Positions 9,212 to 18,900 of a stretch of DNA of 64,000 nt are shown here, piece after piece. How positions within the stretch are numbered: position 1 is the first letter of the stretch; each line of letters starts with the position of its first letter. The stretch covers positions 9,375 through 73,374 of the forward strand of contig CALRTY020000020.1 in assembly GCA_943371245.1 (NCBI GenBank), written 5' to 3'. The notes under the pieces are model-generated. The model was not told the origin of the DNA. It made no database searches and worked only from the letters and a program-made list of their open reading frames with translations. Source of the DNA: UBA5018 sp947463165. GTDB taxonomy: Bacteria; Cyanobacteriota; Cyanobacteriia; PCC-6307; Cyanobiaceae. The position numbers were made by a program, and so were the translations under genes.

Positions 9212-9730
9212 ATGGCCATGCCAGCCCTTCATTTAGATCGCCCTGTTGGTTCCCCGGCCTGGCGGCGCAGCGGCCCCATGGCCCTGCTGGCTCTGGCCAT
9301 CACCTTGGGCGTGGAAGCGGGGTCAGCCCAGGCCCAGTCGTGCACCTTCCTGCAACCGATCGGTGGCAACGGCGCCACGCCGATCGTGAGCAAGTCGGTG
9401 GGGCGGGGCAAGTTGTTCGGCAAGACCAACTGGAACACCGATTTCATCGTTGATAAGCCTTACGGCAGCTACAAGCTGTTCTTCACTGCCAATTCCTCCG
9501 ATGCCAACGCTATGTATCCGGTGGAAGGCTTCATGAAGTTTAGCGATGGCTCGAATTTACAGGTGATCAATACCCAGATGAATCCGCCGATCGGTACCGG
9601 CAAGATGTTTGGCCCCTTTGCCAGCGTGCCAGGTAAGCAAACCAGTCAAATTAATTTCAAAGTGGGCGCCAGCAGCGATCCCGATGCCCTGGGCTTCAGC
9701 TATCGCATCTCCGTGCAGGGCTGCCGATGA
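9212..9730 (+). CDS. secreted protein of unknown function
   Basis: A 172-residue protein with a Sec signal peptide: a basic stretch (RRSG), hydrophobic core ALLALAITLGV and an AQAQS cleavage site near residue 42. The mature part has only two cysteines (near each end of the chain, SCTF and QGCR), suggesting one disulfide, and many Gly, Asn and Ser residues, consistent with a beta-rich extracellular fold. No family was recognised. A second ATG two codons downstream is equally plausible. The 176 bases upstream hold no supported gene. Confidence 0.6.
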   Translation: MAMPALHLDRPVGSPAWRRSGPMALLALAITLGVEAGSAQAQSCTFLQPIGGNGATPIVSKSVGRGKLFGKTNWNTDFIVDKPYGSYKLFFTANSSDANAMYPVEGFMKFSDGSNLQVINTQMNPPIGTGKMFGPFASVPGKQTSQINFKVGASSDPDALGFSYRISVQGCR

Positions 9731-9836
9731 GCCGCTAGCTCAACACCATGCACTGGCTCAACGCCAAGATAGCCAGGGCTCACTTCACCCCGGCGTCGGC
9801 TCCCTCCTGGGCCCCGGCGCCGGCCCCAACGTCGAC

Positions 9837-11228
9837 TCAGGCGTCGGCTCCAGGATCGGCCCCGGCGCTATCGCCACGCCAGCCATGGGGGCGCGACCGC
9901 ACCAGCAGGCCATCCTTGGGCGAAGGGCTGGGAATGATCGCCAGCGCCAAGTCCTGATCCGGCTGCAGCTCCAGGCTGAGCTGTTTGAGCATCCCCACCG
10001 CCAGCAGGCGGATCTCCAGCTCGGCCAGGGCCTTGCCCAGGCACACCCGCTCGCCGCCGCCAAAGGGCAGCAGCGTGGCGGAGCTGTCCCCGGCCAGATG
10101 CCGCTGCGGCCGGAAGACCTCCAAATCCTCGCTTCCCCTGCCGTGGAGCTGGTTGCTGTGGCGATGGCTGGCCACGATGCTCACCTGCACCACCCGGTTG
10201 GCGGGCACCAGCACGCCCGCCAGGGCAATGGGCTCTCGGGTTCGGCGGAAGAAGCCCCCCACCGGTGGGGTCAGCCGCATCACCTCCTTCACCACCGCAT
10301 CGAGCCGCGGGGCCCGGATGGGGTCGTAGGCCCCCAGGACCTCCCCCGGCGGTGGCGGCCACACCAGGCTGTCCAGTTCCTCCTGCAGCCAGGCCAGCTC
10401 GGCTGGATGCCGCAGCAGCGTGAGCAGCAGGCAACTCAAGGAGGAGGCGGTGGTTTCGTAGCCGGCGAACAGCAGCAGCAGCAACTGCTCCACCACGTCG
10501 TCATCGGCCAGGGGCAGGCCGGCCTCATCCAGCCCACCGGCCAATAGATCCAGGCCGCCGGCGGCGAGGCTCTGGCCGGCGGCGGTAGAGGCCTGGGCCC
10601 GCTGGAGCACGGCGCCCAGGCGCCGCAGCAGGCGCTGGCGGGCCTGGCGGGCCAGGGCGTAGGGGCTGCCGGGCAGCGGGAAGGGCAGGGAGAACAGGCC
10701 CCGGCACCAGGTTTCGAAATCCACGAACAGGGCATCGCGATCGACGGCATCGAGCCCCAGCACCGTGCTGGCGATCACGCTGAAGGCAAAGCGCCGCAGC
10801 TTTGGCACCAGGGCCTCGGCCGTGGTGGAGCCCAACAATTCCAGGCTGAGCTCGTCCACCAGGGCCACGATCGCCGGGCTGTAGCGCTTCAGGGCGGCGG
10901 CGGCGAACAGCTGGCCCACCACCCGGCGGCGGGCCCTGTGCTCGGCGCCGTTGCGGTTGGCCAGGGACAGGGAACCCAACAGTTCCCGCACGCTGTCCGG
11001 CCACCAACCCTCGACGGCATCCCCCTGGGCGAACAGGTCGGCGATCGCCCGTTCCCCCCGAATGAACACGGTGCGCTGTCCCAGCAGGCTGGTTTCATAC
11101 ACATCCCCGTAGCGCTCGAAGCGGGAGCGGGCGAAATCGGGATCCCGAAAGAAGGCGAGCGTCTCCACCACTCCGCTAACCGCTGGGGTGCTCGGCAGGG
11201 GGGCAAGGGTGGTGGGATCTAGGGGCAA
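9837..11228 (-). CDS. cytochrome P450
   Basis: A P450 of about 463 residues. The I-helix oxygen-binding motif FAGYETTAS, the K-helix EVMR (ExxR), and the haem-binding loop FGGGERVCLG with the axial cysteine are all present and in order. It resembles the CYP120-like P450s of cyanobacteria; substrate unknown. The frame stays open far upstream (to 11678), but that extension is low-complexity and overlaps relic DNA on the other strand. Homology appears to start around LPSTPAVSG, so the TTG at 11228 is proposed as start. The C-terminal Gly-Ala-Asp tail arises from repeated GGCGTCGGCTCC-like DNA. Confidence 0.88.
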   Translation of the reverse strand: MPLDPTTLAPLPSTPAVSGVVETLAFFRDPDFARSRFERYGDVYETSLLGQRTVFIRGERAIADLFAQGDAVEGWWPDSVRELLGSLSLANRNGAEHRARRRVVGQLFAAAALKRYSPAIVALVDELSLELLGSTTAEALVPKLRRFAFSVIASTVLGLDAVDRDALFVDFETWCRGLFSLPFPLPGSPYALARQARQRLLRRLGAVLQRAQASTAAGQSLAAGGLDLLAGGLDEAGLPLADDDVVEQLLLLLFAGYETTASSLSCLLLTLLRHPAELAWLQEELDSLVWPPPPGEVLGAYDPIRAPRLDAVVKEVMRLTPPVGGFFRRTREPIALAGVLVPANRVVQVSIVASHRHSNQLHGRGSEDLEVFRPQRHLAGDSSATLLPFGGGERVCLGKALAELEIRLLAVGMLKQLSLELQPDQDLALAIIPSPSPKDGLLVRSRPHGWRGDSAGADPGADA

Positions 11229-11320
11229 CCAACGACATCCAGGCAGTGCCCAGGCTGGCGGAAAGCCGCCGCCACCGCGTAGCCCACAGCTGCAAGCCTG
11301 AAGCCAGCTGGGGCCCAAAC

Positions 11321-11590
11321 CATGGCGGCGGTGCTCGAGGCGATCCGTCCCCTGGTGCGCCCTGGCGCGGCTACGGCATTCTCTTCGAAATTTTCGCCCT
11401 TCCTGGGGATTGGTTCCCTCTCGGTGCGGCGGATCTGGCAGAAGCTGCTCCGCTACCAGGCCCCATAGAGCACCGATGCTTCCGGAGCTGGACCCTCGCC
11501 GACTGCGGCCATCCCCTGATCGATGCCCAGCTGCGGGAATTACTGGCCACGGGCTACCTCTCCAACCGGGGCCGCCAGTGGGTGTCCTGG
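11321..11590 (+). pseudogene. cryptochrome-DASH/photolyase relic
   Basis: Two pieces in different frames recall the C-terminal half of DASH-type photolyases. From 11321, a frame includes FSSKFSPFLGIGSLSVRRIW before a TAG near 11465. About 15 bases later another frame carries HPLIDAQLRELLATGYLSNR followed by GRQWV, matching the conserved TGYP.(V/I)DA.MREL..TG(F/Y).SNRGRQ block. In an intact gene these blocks are separated by roughly 150 residues, so an internal deletion plus frameshift has occurred. It ends abruptly at the FGE relic that follows. Confidence 0.65.
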
Positions 11591-11905
11591 CGGACGCCGA
11601 TTTCGCCTGGGGCCAAGAACTCAACCCCGATGGCCTTTGGATGGCTAACACCTGGCAGGGCCAATTCCCTTGGGCCAATGATTAGCACGATGGCTGGTTC
11701 TGGACTTCGCCTGTTGGCAACTACCCCCCCATGGCTACGGCCTCGTGGACGTGTGCGGCAATGTTTGGGAGTGGACCAGCTCTCCCTATCCGGTGCCCTC
11801 CGGTGAGCAGGAGCGCCGGATCGTCAAAGGCGAATCCTATCTGTGCGCTGATAATTACTGCATGCGTTATCGCCCTTCGGCCGTGATGGGGCAGACCCTG
11901 GACAC
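11591..11905 (+). pseudogene. formylglycine-generating-enzyme (FGE-sulfatase) family relic
   Basis: The sequence encodes ADFAWGQELNPDG, ANTWQGQFPWAND, then an in-frame TAG (about 11682), then HDGWFWTSPVGNYPP. A one-base loss in a run of seven C (11724-11730) shifts the frame, after which HGYGLVDVCGNVWEWTSS and KGESYLCADNYCMRYRP follow. These are consecutive conserved blocks of the FGE-sulfatase domain, including the two cysteines of the active-site region. The N-terminal third is missing. The stop and the frameshift both argue that it is inactive. Confidence 0.8.
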
Positions 11906-11976
11906 CACTGGTGTTAACGATGGCCTGCGGAATTTGGCCATGCCAATCCTCGTGGCTCTTGAAAACCTGGGTGATG
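11904..11976. repeat. dispersed repeat, copy 1 (relic of the 388-residue gene)
   Basis: This 73-base stretch matches 14396-14468 in the same orientation; over 11919-11976 only about five of 58 positions differ. Read on the minus strand it encodes ITQVFKSHEDWHGQIPQAIV, nearly the same as the protein encoded at 14123-15289. It is therefore a fragment of a second, lost copy of that gene, joined to the 3' end of the FGE relic. From 11977 to 12056 nothing recognisable follows. Confidence 0.75.
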
Positions 11977-12056
11977 TCCCGATTGGTCGCCTACTTTTCA
12001 GGGCTGAGGCCCATGTCATCGCCAGCCGTTGGCGCCAGTAGGCTGCCTTGGATCCC

Positions 12057-13868
12057 CTAAACGGTGCGATGGGCCCGGTCTGAATGGGCAGGAGTCTGCA
12101 GAGTGCGATTGGCTGCCAATAGTTTTAGGATTGCATCCAGTTTTGCGACCACCTCTGGATCAATTGAGGTGGGATCTAGGCGCTCGATCAGGCGGTAGAG
12201 ATCACTTTTTCGCAGCAGAATTCGAGTGCCGGTAGCTTCTGCGATACGCCTGAAGAATTCCTCGGCAAAGAGGCTTAGCTTTCGGCTCTGCGTCTGAGCT
12301 CGCCAAAGCGTATTCTGCATTGATGGATTGGCCTGGGAGTAATTGTTGAAATCAGCTATGTTACCATCGAAAATCTGATCAAGAATGAGTTGGTCGAGAA
12401 TTTCCTTGCCCTGATCGATAAATAAATCAGCCCTTTCTTGTCGCACCCACTCGATCAATAAATCAGGGTTGACCACATAGTTTTCCAGCTCGTAACGCTT
12501 CCAGGGCAAGCGCTCGAAGCCTCCGGCTGCCGTGGGCTGAAGGCCGCGGTTGTCATTGTCGATGATCTCCAGCCCGCGGAGCTCGGGAAGGATGTTACGC
12601 AAGGCGAAGAAGTGTTCCCTGGCTTTCTGGCCAAAAGCCCCTTCCACCGCATCGAGCAGTTCATCGGGATTCTGCCCCGCCACCGGACGATTGTCCTGAA
12701 GGTAATAAACATTCAGATGGGCGCCATCGGTAATCAGATCGCCTACGGGATGCTCCAACCGATCGGCAAAAGCCCGCAGCATGGCGAGGTCGGTGCTGCC
12801 TTCCAGGTAGAGCACATGACCTGTTTCGCGCGCGCGCACATAATGGGCGGCCCCGAAGCGCTTGAGTGATTCTTTGATCGCCGGCTTGGAGGCCAGGTCA
12901 TCGGCCTGGCCATCCAGGATAAGGGTGAGATGGCTATCGAGTGCCTCTTGCATCACGATTTCCGAGTGGGTAGCCATCAACACCTGGCCGCCGTTGCGAT
13001 CGGCGATGCTGCGCAGAAGTGAATAGATTTGCTGCTGCCGCAGGATTTCAAGATGGGCGTCGGGTTCATCGATCAACAGCACACTGCCCTTGTGGGAATA
13101 GAGGTGCGCCAGGATGAGCAGCATCTGCTGAAAGCCACGCCCAGCAAGTGATAGATCCAGGGGGCGATCGGTGCCACTCTGCCCATAGAAAAGATCGAGA
13201 GAGCCCCCTTCATTTTCCCTTGGCGTGGAGAGGGTAACCTGAAAAAGACGCTGCATTAACCCAGTGATTTCAACCCAATCTTGCGAATTATTTTGATGTA
13301 CCAATAGGCAGAGATTGCGCAGCACTTCAGCGGTGCTGCCAAGGCCCATGAGGTAATCGATTCGGTTGCGGGTGATCAGGGGTTCGTCCGCTGCGATCCC
13401 CGACATCGGATATAGCAGGGCCACGTTTAGTTTGGCCGCCAGGGCCAGGGCCTCTGGCTGGCTGAGGGTGGCGGGGTGGGGGTCGGCATAGATCAGCTCA
13501 TCACTAGGGTGATGACGGAAGACCATCTTGACCGGAATCACAGCACCTTCAATATCAACGCCGACGGAGATATAGAGATCCTTCCCGGAAACCTTGAGGT
13601 TTTTCCAGAAATGGCGCGTCCTGGGAACGGGAACGGAGAGGATTGTGAGGCGGTTCAGGGGTTTGCCGGTGCGTTTCCTGGCCTTGGCATCCCTGGATTC
13701 CAGCTGCCAGGTGCGCAAGCCGATGGACCAGAGGGCAATGGCTTGCAGCGCCGTTGTCTTGCCGCAGTTGTTGGGGCCGATCAGTACGGAGGGGTGATCC
13801 AGGGGGATGCGCCCGGAGTTGCCGTAACCCTTGAAATTGCCGATCTCCAGCCAATGGAGGATCTTCAT
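12057..13868 (-). CDS. AAA/ABC-type ATPase with C-terminal TOPRIM-like domain (OLD-family-like)
   Basis: A 603-residue protein. Residues 1-360 form an SMC/RecF-like ATPase: Walker A GPNNCGKTT (about 32-40), ABC signature SLAGRGFQQ, Walker B SVLLIDEPDAHLE and a switch histidine in MATHSE. The C-terminal part begins with LYLEGSTDLAMLRAF and later IIDNDN, an arrangement like the acidic residues of TOPRIM nuclease domains in OLD-family proteins. Such proteins act as nucleases in phage exclusion, for example P2 Old and GajA. It lies in a relic-rich accessory region, which fits a defence role, but neither an accessory helicase nor another obvious partner is adjacent. The upstream 254 bases carry a hupE fragment. 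Confidence 0.8.
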   Translation of the reverse strand: MKILHWLEIGNFKGYGNSGRIPLDHPSVLIGPNNCGKTTALQAIALWSIGLRTWQLESRDAKARKRTGKPLNRLTILSVPVPRTRHFWKNLKVSGKDLYISVGVDIEGAVIPVKMVFRHHPSDELIYADPHPATLSQPEALALAAKLNVALLYPMSGIAADEPLITRNRIDYLMGLGSTAEVLRNLCLLVHQNNSQDWVEITGLMQRLFQVTLSTPRENEGGSLDLFYGQSGTDRPLDLSLAGRGFQQMLLILAHLYSHKGSVLLIDEPDAHLEILRQQQIYSLLRSIADRNGGQVLMATHSEIVMQEALDSHLTLILDGQADDLASKPAIKESLKRFGAAHYVRARETGHVLYLEGSTDLAMLRAFADRLEHPVGDLITDGAHLNVYYLQDNRPVAGQNPDELLDAVEGAFGQKAREHFFALRNILPELRGLEIIDNDNRGLQPTAAGGFERLPWKRYELENYVVNPDLLIEWVRQERADLFIDQGKEILDQLILDQIFDGNIADFNNYSQANPSMQNTLWRAQTQSRKLSLFAEEFFRRIAEATGTRILLRKSDLYRLIERLDPTSIDPEVVAKLDAILKLLAANRTLQTPAHSDRAHRTV

Positions 13869-13944
13869 CCCACCACATCCCCCAGCACCTGGCCGTCTTC
13901 GCCGATTTCGCTCAGGCTACCAATCCCCCTCTAGAGACCCAATT

Positions 13945-14036
13945 GGGCCGCAAAGGCCAGTGGCAGGCGCAGCAGCAGCAGGAAGCTGTCGCCGCTCACC
14001 AGCACCGAGCCAGCGAAGGCCACCAGCCAGCAGAGG
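13945..14036 (-). pseudogene. hupE fragment
   Basis: On the minus strand this encodes CWLVAFAGSVLVSGDSFLLL and then RLPLAF, closely matching the intact HupE at 20925-21542 (segment WWLGAFTGSALVSGGSFLLL). Only about 30 codons of the C-terminal region remain. The gap 13869-14122 holds nothing else recognisable. Confidence 0.75.
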
Positions 14037-14122
14037 GGGGGAATGGCGTCATAGTGCCCGCTCGCGCCTGCTCTTTTCGCCAAACTCGGCAATCGCCGGC
14101 CATTCTGCCATCAGTCGCTTGG

Positions 14123-15289
14123 TCACACGCTCAGCTCCTGAGCCATCCAACGAGCATCAAGGACAACCGCCGCTGCCTGGCCTTGCGGCAGCAACAGCTG
14201 CTGTCTGAGCTCCGTTGGCTTCAGCCCCAAGCGCTTCATCTCTTCTAGTTGCAGCACCTGTGCCAAGAGCCGGTCGTGGGTCTCAACCAAGGTCACGATT
14301 CGGTTTAGGCCAGCGGCTAGCTTCTTTTTCACGAGCTTGAAACGCTTCCCTTTGTCAGTACCTTGGTTGATGGGGCCAATCCACGTATCTGGAACAGCAC
14401 TTGTGTCGACGATGGCCTGAGGAATTTGGCCATGCCAATTCTCATAGCTCTTGAAAACCTGGGTGATATGGGGCCGCATGATCTCAAACAGCTCAGAAGC
14501 ACTCAGCTGTTCAGCTGATTCGCCTGGCTTACGCTTCATGCGGCGAAAACCGTTGTGGAGCCATAACATCAAATTCAAGTCGACTTGGCCGGCGAACTCA
14601 GGCTTGAGGTAGTGACAGGTGCAATCCAGCACGGCATTCATCAGCTGGGTGAGCCCAGGCCGTAAATCATCCAGTCCCTGAGACAGCGTTCGTGCCGCCT
14701 TCTCGCCTTCATCGAGTTGCAGGTAGGTCTGCACCTCGGCGGCCAGAGCCACAAACGCCAGGCCCACGTATTCGGCGCTGGAGGCTTCAGCTTTGCCGGC
14801 GCTGCGCAGCACCTGCTGATTGAAAAACTGCCTGGCGGCATGGAGGGTGGTGAGTGCCTGGCCTGCCATCTGGAGCCGTAGGACTGGATCCTGGAGCTCC
14901 ACCGCGTTCTGGCAGGCATTGATGCCGGCTTTCAGCTGGGCCAGGGCCTGGTCGTCGAGCTTGTGGCTGATCCGATCCACCTTGGCCTCCACCGCCCGGA
15001 TCTGATCGCTGACGCGGTTCAGCTGCTGCAGCACCAGGGCGAAGCCAGCGACCGACACGCCGAGGTTGGCCGTGGCCAGCAGCGGGTTCGCCGCCGCAAG
15101 GGCATTCGCCCCACCCGCCCATGGGGGATTGGCCAGGGCCTTCGATACCTCTGAGCCGCCCTCCTGCAGCCACATCACCACCTGCTTGCTGGAGGAATCG
15201 CGCACCACGCCGCCAACTCTTTCCAGGGAGCCGTTCAGCAGCCCCTGAGCAACCAGGGCTGGCACATCAAAGACAACGTTGAGGTTCAT
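14123..15289 (-). CDS. 388-residue protein of unknown function, accessory region
   Basis: I do not recognise a family. The N-terminal 60 residues are polar. A hydrophobic stretch follows (about residues 64-87, NPLLATANLGVSVAGFALVL), immediately trailed by a coiled-coil-like segment with QIRAVEAKVDRISHKLDDQA. The remainder is predicted by eye to be mainly helical and ends with an Leu/Gln-rich helix. This architecture, one membrane-like helix plus a coiled coil, would suit a membrane-associating effector or a structural protein, but that is speculation. A 73-base relic of a second copy exists at 11904-11976, so the family has been present at least twice here. The gene is preceded by a relic-rich gap and shares strand with its neighbours. 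Confidence 0.6.
   Translation of the reverse strand: MNLNVVFDVPALVAQGLLNGSLERVGGVVRDSSSKQVVMWLQEGGSEVSKALANPPWAGGANALAAANPLLATANLGVSVAGFALVLQQLNRVSDQIRAVEAKVDRISHKLDDQALAQLKAGINACQNAVELQDPVLRLQMAGQALTTLHAARQFFNQQVLRSAGKAEASSAEYVGLAFVALAAEVQTYLQLDEGEKAARTLSQGLDDLRPGLTQLMNAVLDCTCHYLKPEFAGQVDLNLMLWLHNGFRRMKRKPGESAEQLSASELFEIMRPHITQVFKSYENWHGQIPQAIVDTSAVPDTWIGPINQGTDKGKRFKLVKKKLAAGLNRIVTLVETHDRLLAQVLQLEEMKRLGLKPTELRQQLLLPQGQAAAVVLDARWMAQELSV
14396..14468. repeat. dispersed repeat, copy 2 (inside the 388-residue gene)
   Basis: Direct-repeat partner of 11904-11976; here it encodes the HITQVFKSYENWHGQIPQAI region of the intact protein. Confidence 0.75.
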
Positions 15290-15948
15290 GGCAATGCAGG
15301 CTCTCCAATTAAAGGGGCGTGATCTTTCCTGGAAAGATGAGGAATTCTACGACCCGGCAGTTCTTGAACAGGCTGTTCAAGAAATACAGCGAAACAGTAT
15401 TCCGCATAAAACTGTCGCATGAACCATGGGTTATTGGCGGATAATCCTTTGATTCCTGGAAGCTCCGCCTTTAGGTCGGAGGAAAGCCGCTCAACAACCG
15501 ACTTTCCCTAGCCCATGGTCTCCTGCTTCTCCACGATCTCATGCCCCATGTCCCGGTAGAGCAGGATAAGTTCACGCTTCGCCGCGTGCGCCGCTGCAAC
15601 CCGTGCGGATTTAATGCTTAACTTCATGGCATTTAGCCAGGTGGCGTAATCTGAGGAATGGGTGACGAGCTTGCCCTTGCTGGCGCGGGTAGCTTTCCCA
15701 GAGGATCTGGTAGTTGGCCTCCTTCTCGGCCAGCACGCCCATGACATTGGATCGATCTGCTCAAGGAATCAGCTGAGGTGCTGTTATAGGTGCTTAGTGA
15801 GTGAATATAGCCGGCGGATCTTATTTGTCTGGAAGCCCCCAAGATCTGGCTGCAATACATTCAGTCCTAGGCTTTGCTATCTGGAGCCGCATCTTGTATT
15901 CGACGAAGAAATTACACAGAATATTCTATGCAAATTGATTAACCCAAT
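15290..15948. other. relic-bearing gap between the two large accessory genes
   Basis: Apart from the DUF1016 fragment (15508-15672) no intact gene is supported. On the minus strand near 15675-15745 a short frame reads VMGVLAEKEANYQILWES, which looks like old coding sequence but was not identified. The stretch 15750-15948 is visibly AT-richer than the surroundings and probably belongs to the horizontally acquired block that contains the following gene. Confidence 0.5.
15508..15672 (-). pseudogene. DUF1016 (YhcG-type) N-terminal fragment
   Basis: The frame contains SDYATWLNAMKLSIKSARVA followed by AAKRELILLYRDMGHEIVEK and stops at TAG after QETMG. This matches the N-terminal helical domain of DUF1016/YhcG proteins, which normally continues into a PD-(D/E)XK nuclease domain of some 250 further residues. 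Here the nuclease is absent and no clear start codon precedes the homologous part, so it is a remnant. Confidence 0.7.
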
Positions 15949-18900
15949 TCATTCGAATTTTTGAAACATTGCGTCTTTTTCTTGCTTCTCTTTCGTGCGT
16001 AAATTGGCCACGTAATTTATTAATTCGGTGCGCTTTGCTGAGGCCCAAGTGGCGACGTAGGGATTGAGATGCTGCTCAAGAGTATCTAGAAGTGGTAATC
16101 TATCGGCAATCATATCTGCTCTTGATCCCGTCCAAGATCGCGGGATGAATACAGAGCTAAATGAAATGAGTACATCATGAATTTTTGGCGCTCTAGAAAG
16201 AAGCCCTAATGCAATTGGACTCCATACTAATTCAGGCCGCCCATTCTCATTAGGCTTGGAGCAACAAAGTTGAACTGCCTGGGCAAGAGCCGAGAAGCGA
16301 TGATCGGAATCATGCTCGCACCAGTCTAAAAGAACCTCATGATCGATCAAGTCAAGCGAGTTATGCCTATAACCAAGATCATCGTACCAAGATGCGGAAT
16401 CAAAAAAATTACCAATCTCCTCACGATGCCTGGATAAGCTTCCGATAAATATATCGAGGAAAATGCCGGGCTGACATGTTGCCAGCGCATTCATTAGCCT
16501 TGGATAATCATGATATTCAGGAGCGGAATAGTCGCGGATTCTCTCAAGTAGATTTGTCGAGACGGTTCTTGCTGCTTCAGCACCTTCTTCGCCAGGCAGG
16601 GATGTTTGGGCAATTCTCGCCAGCTCATAGTCCCAGCTAGGGTGCATTGACTTAGAACGAGAAAAATCTTGTCTTGCCAAAATTTCTCTCGCTAAATTCA
16701 TAAAAATTGTTGGCAACTGACCAGAGTCAGAGCCATGAATTAAAGCTGACAGGGACTTTACGATGATAACATCACTGTTCTCCACGACCTTAAGTGCGCT
16801 CAGCAGGCGAAGAAGCCTGTCGCTATTAATTTGACTCGCGACAAAAATATGGCCAAGATTGAGATAATTATTGAGCGGAGCGCTCCTTGAGCTAATGCAG
16901 GCAATCAACCTTTCTATTGCCTTAATGTCAACATCTAGGCTCATCTGAATGCATGGAAATATAGTTTTAATCTCAGGGTCAATCATCAACTGGTCAAGTA
17001 AATCCTCGTATGAAGTGCGATCTGAAATGGCATACTGTTCGAGAATTGCAATCAACATACCCACGTTTCTGCTGGATGGATCCGCCTCCCTCCAGGTAGA
17101 ACAACAGCTCTCAACCAACCAAGTGATATCAGCAAGACTGGTGACCAAACCCTTGCAGAAAGGCTTGATGCGTGAGCTTCCGGAACTCACCAATTCAGGA
17201 AGTAGTTGCTTGATCTGGTCAGCGACCTGCCCTACTTCGACACCTAGGTTAAAGGCCTTATCCTGCAGTCGTAAATCTGCCTGTGTGAAGCTCGCCTGTG
17301 TGAGCTCAGCGTCAGCTGTTGGCTCGAGTAGGTCGTAGGGATCGTAGGTATCTCGGCACACATAAAGGCATACATTCTCAATGAGGCCTGCCGGGGCAAG
17401 ATCTATAGCAAGTTTTTCAAGTCTGGCTTTAATCTCTGGAGCTACGTCGTTGCCATGGAACCTGATCGTTTGCTTGATTGCCAGCAAGCCATCAGCCCAT
17501 GGCTGATTGGTATGAAGGACACGAGTGATCTTTTCTATTAAATCGTAGTGACGGACATTCAGCCAGAGTGAGCTCCATTGACGAGCAAGCAAGGCTCTAG
17601 CTTCAGTCGAGCGAGGATCATCGAAAACTGCCAGATTCACGCAATAACTGAGGGCAGTCTCATACCAATTCTGGACGTCTTCGGCTGTAGGTGGAATGTA
17701 TCCAAAACCCCGCGATCGTGAGCCAAAGTCAAAGGTATTGTGCGACATAAAGCCTGACGACTGCAACATGGCCTCCAGTAAATAGAAACCAAGCCCGTTC
17801 CTTCTGGCATCCTGCACATTCAAAAGGCTTTCGATAGCTTCCAGTCTGATAGCTTGAGGTGTCATTGTTCCAGATAGGTGCAGCAGAAAGAGAGGCTTGA
17901 TCTGATAGTGAATGGAGTTGTTGGTCTCACCTGGTTGTTCACTTAGTGCAAACCGCACCAAGATCGCCATGGCTCGGGGGAAAAGTTCTGCGGAATAAGC
18001 AAGTTTGCGTAGTAGTCCTGCAACTCTTGAAAAATGTGGATTATCTCTTGACGTGAAGTGTTCGCCTTCCGTGCCACGACTGAGAGTTTCGATAAGCCGT
18101 AGAGCCGCGTTTGGATCGGCAGGCGCAAGATAAGCAAGACAGTCTATATCCCAGTGCTCACGATAAAATGCTTCTTTGTGCCATGTTTCACTTCTCAAAA
18201 GCCTGGAGCCGATGGGACCGACCGGTGATAGCAGATCACTTGCGCATTGCACAGCAATAGGCTCATCGTGGAGAAAGCCAACTCGGTGACAAAATGACTT
18301 AAGCAGCCTTTGATTTATTGCAGGATCAAAAGCTTGTAGAACCTGCCATACTGGAAGCTCTTGTAAGGCTTCATTGGCAAGTCTGTTGGATATGGCTTGA
18401 GGAAGCACGGCTCTCCATGGGCCGCGGGCTTGGAGCAGTTCTCGCCTTTTTAGCTCTGAGAGCATTCGAAACATTGTTTGAGGTGTTTGCTCGTAGAGAC
18501 TTGCCAAAACGGAATGTTCTGATCCAGCTGCCGAGCTTTCATCAATGCTAAATGAATAAACCAGTGAAGCCGCTTTGGCCGCTTCCAGCAAACCACTATC
18601 TTCTCCATTTCGCTGATAGAAGAGACGTTTAAATAGCGCGTTGTCGCTAAGACCAGCCAGGCTGCCATCATGCATAACTGAATCAGCGAGCGCCAGCGCC
18701 ACTCTTGTGTTTCCTTCCGAAAATCTCGCGATCGTTGAGCGGTCGATCTGGCTGACTTCTGGGTAACGCTGGCTGATCAGCTCTTTGATCAATTGATCGT
18801 CTGATGGCTGCAGTCGGTAAACATCCGTTTCCGTTGGAGTATCTTCTTTGATGTCATACTCAATAGTGAGCAATCGAACATTGCTGTTCTCCTGGCAACA

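Noticed and set aside
11228..11678. N-terminal extension of the P450 by 150 residues
   Set aside because: The extension is Arg/Gly/Pro-rich, has no family resemblance and overlaps photolyase and FGE relics on the other strand.
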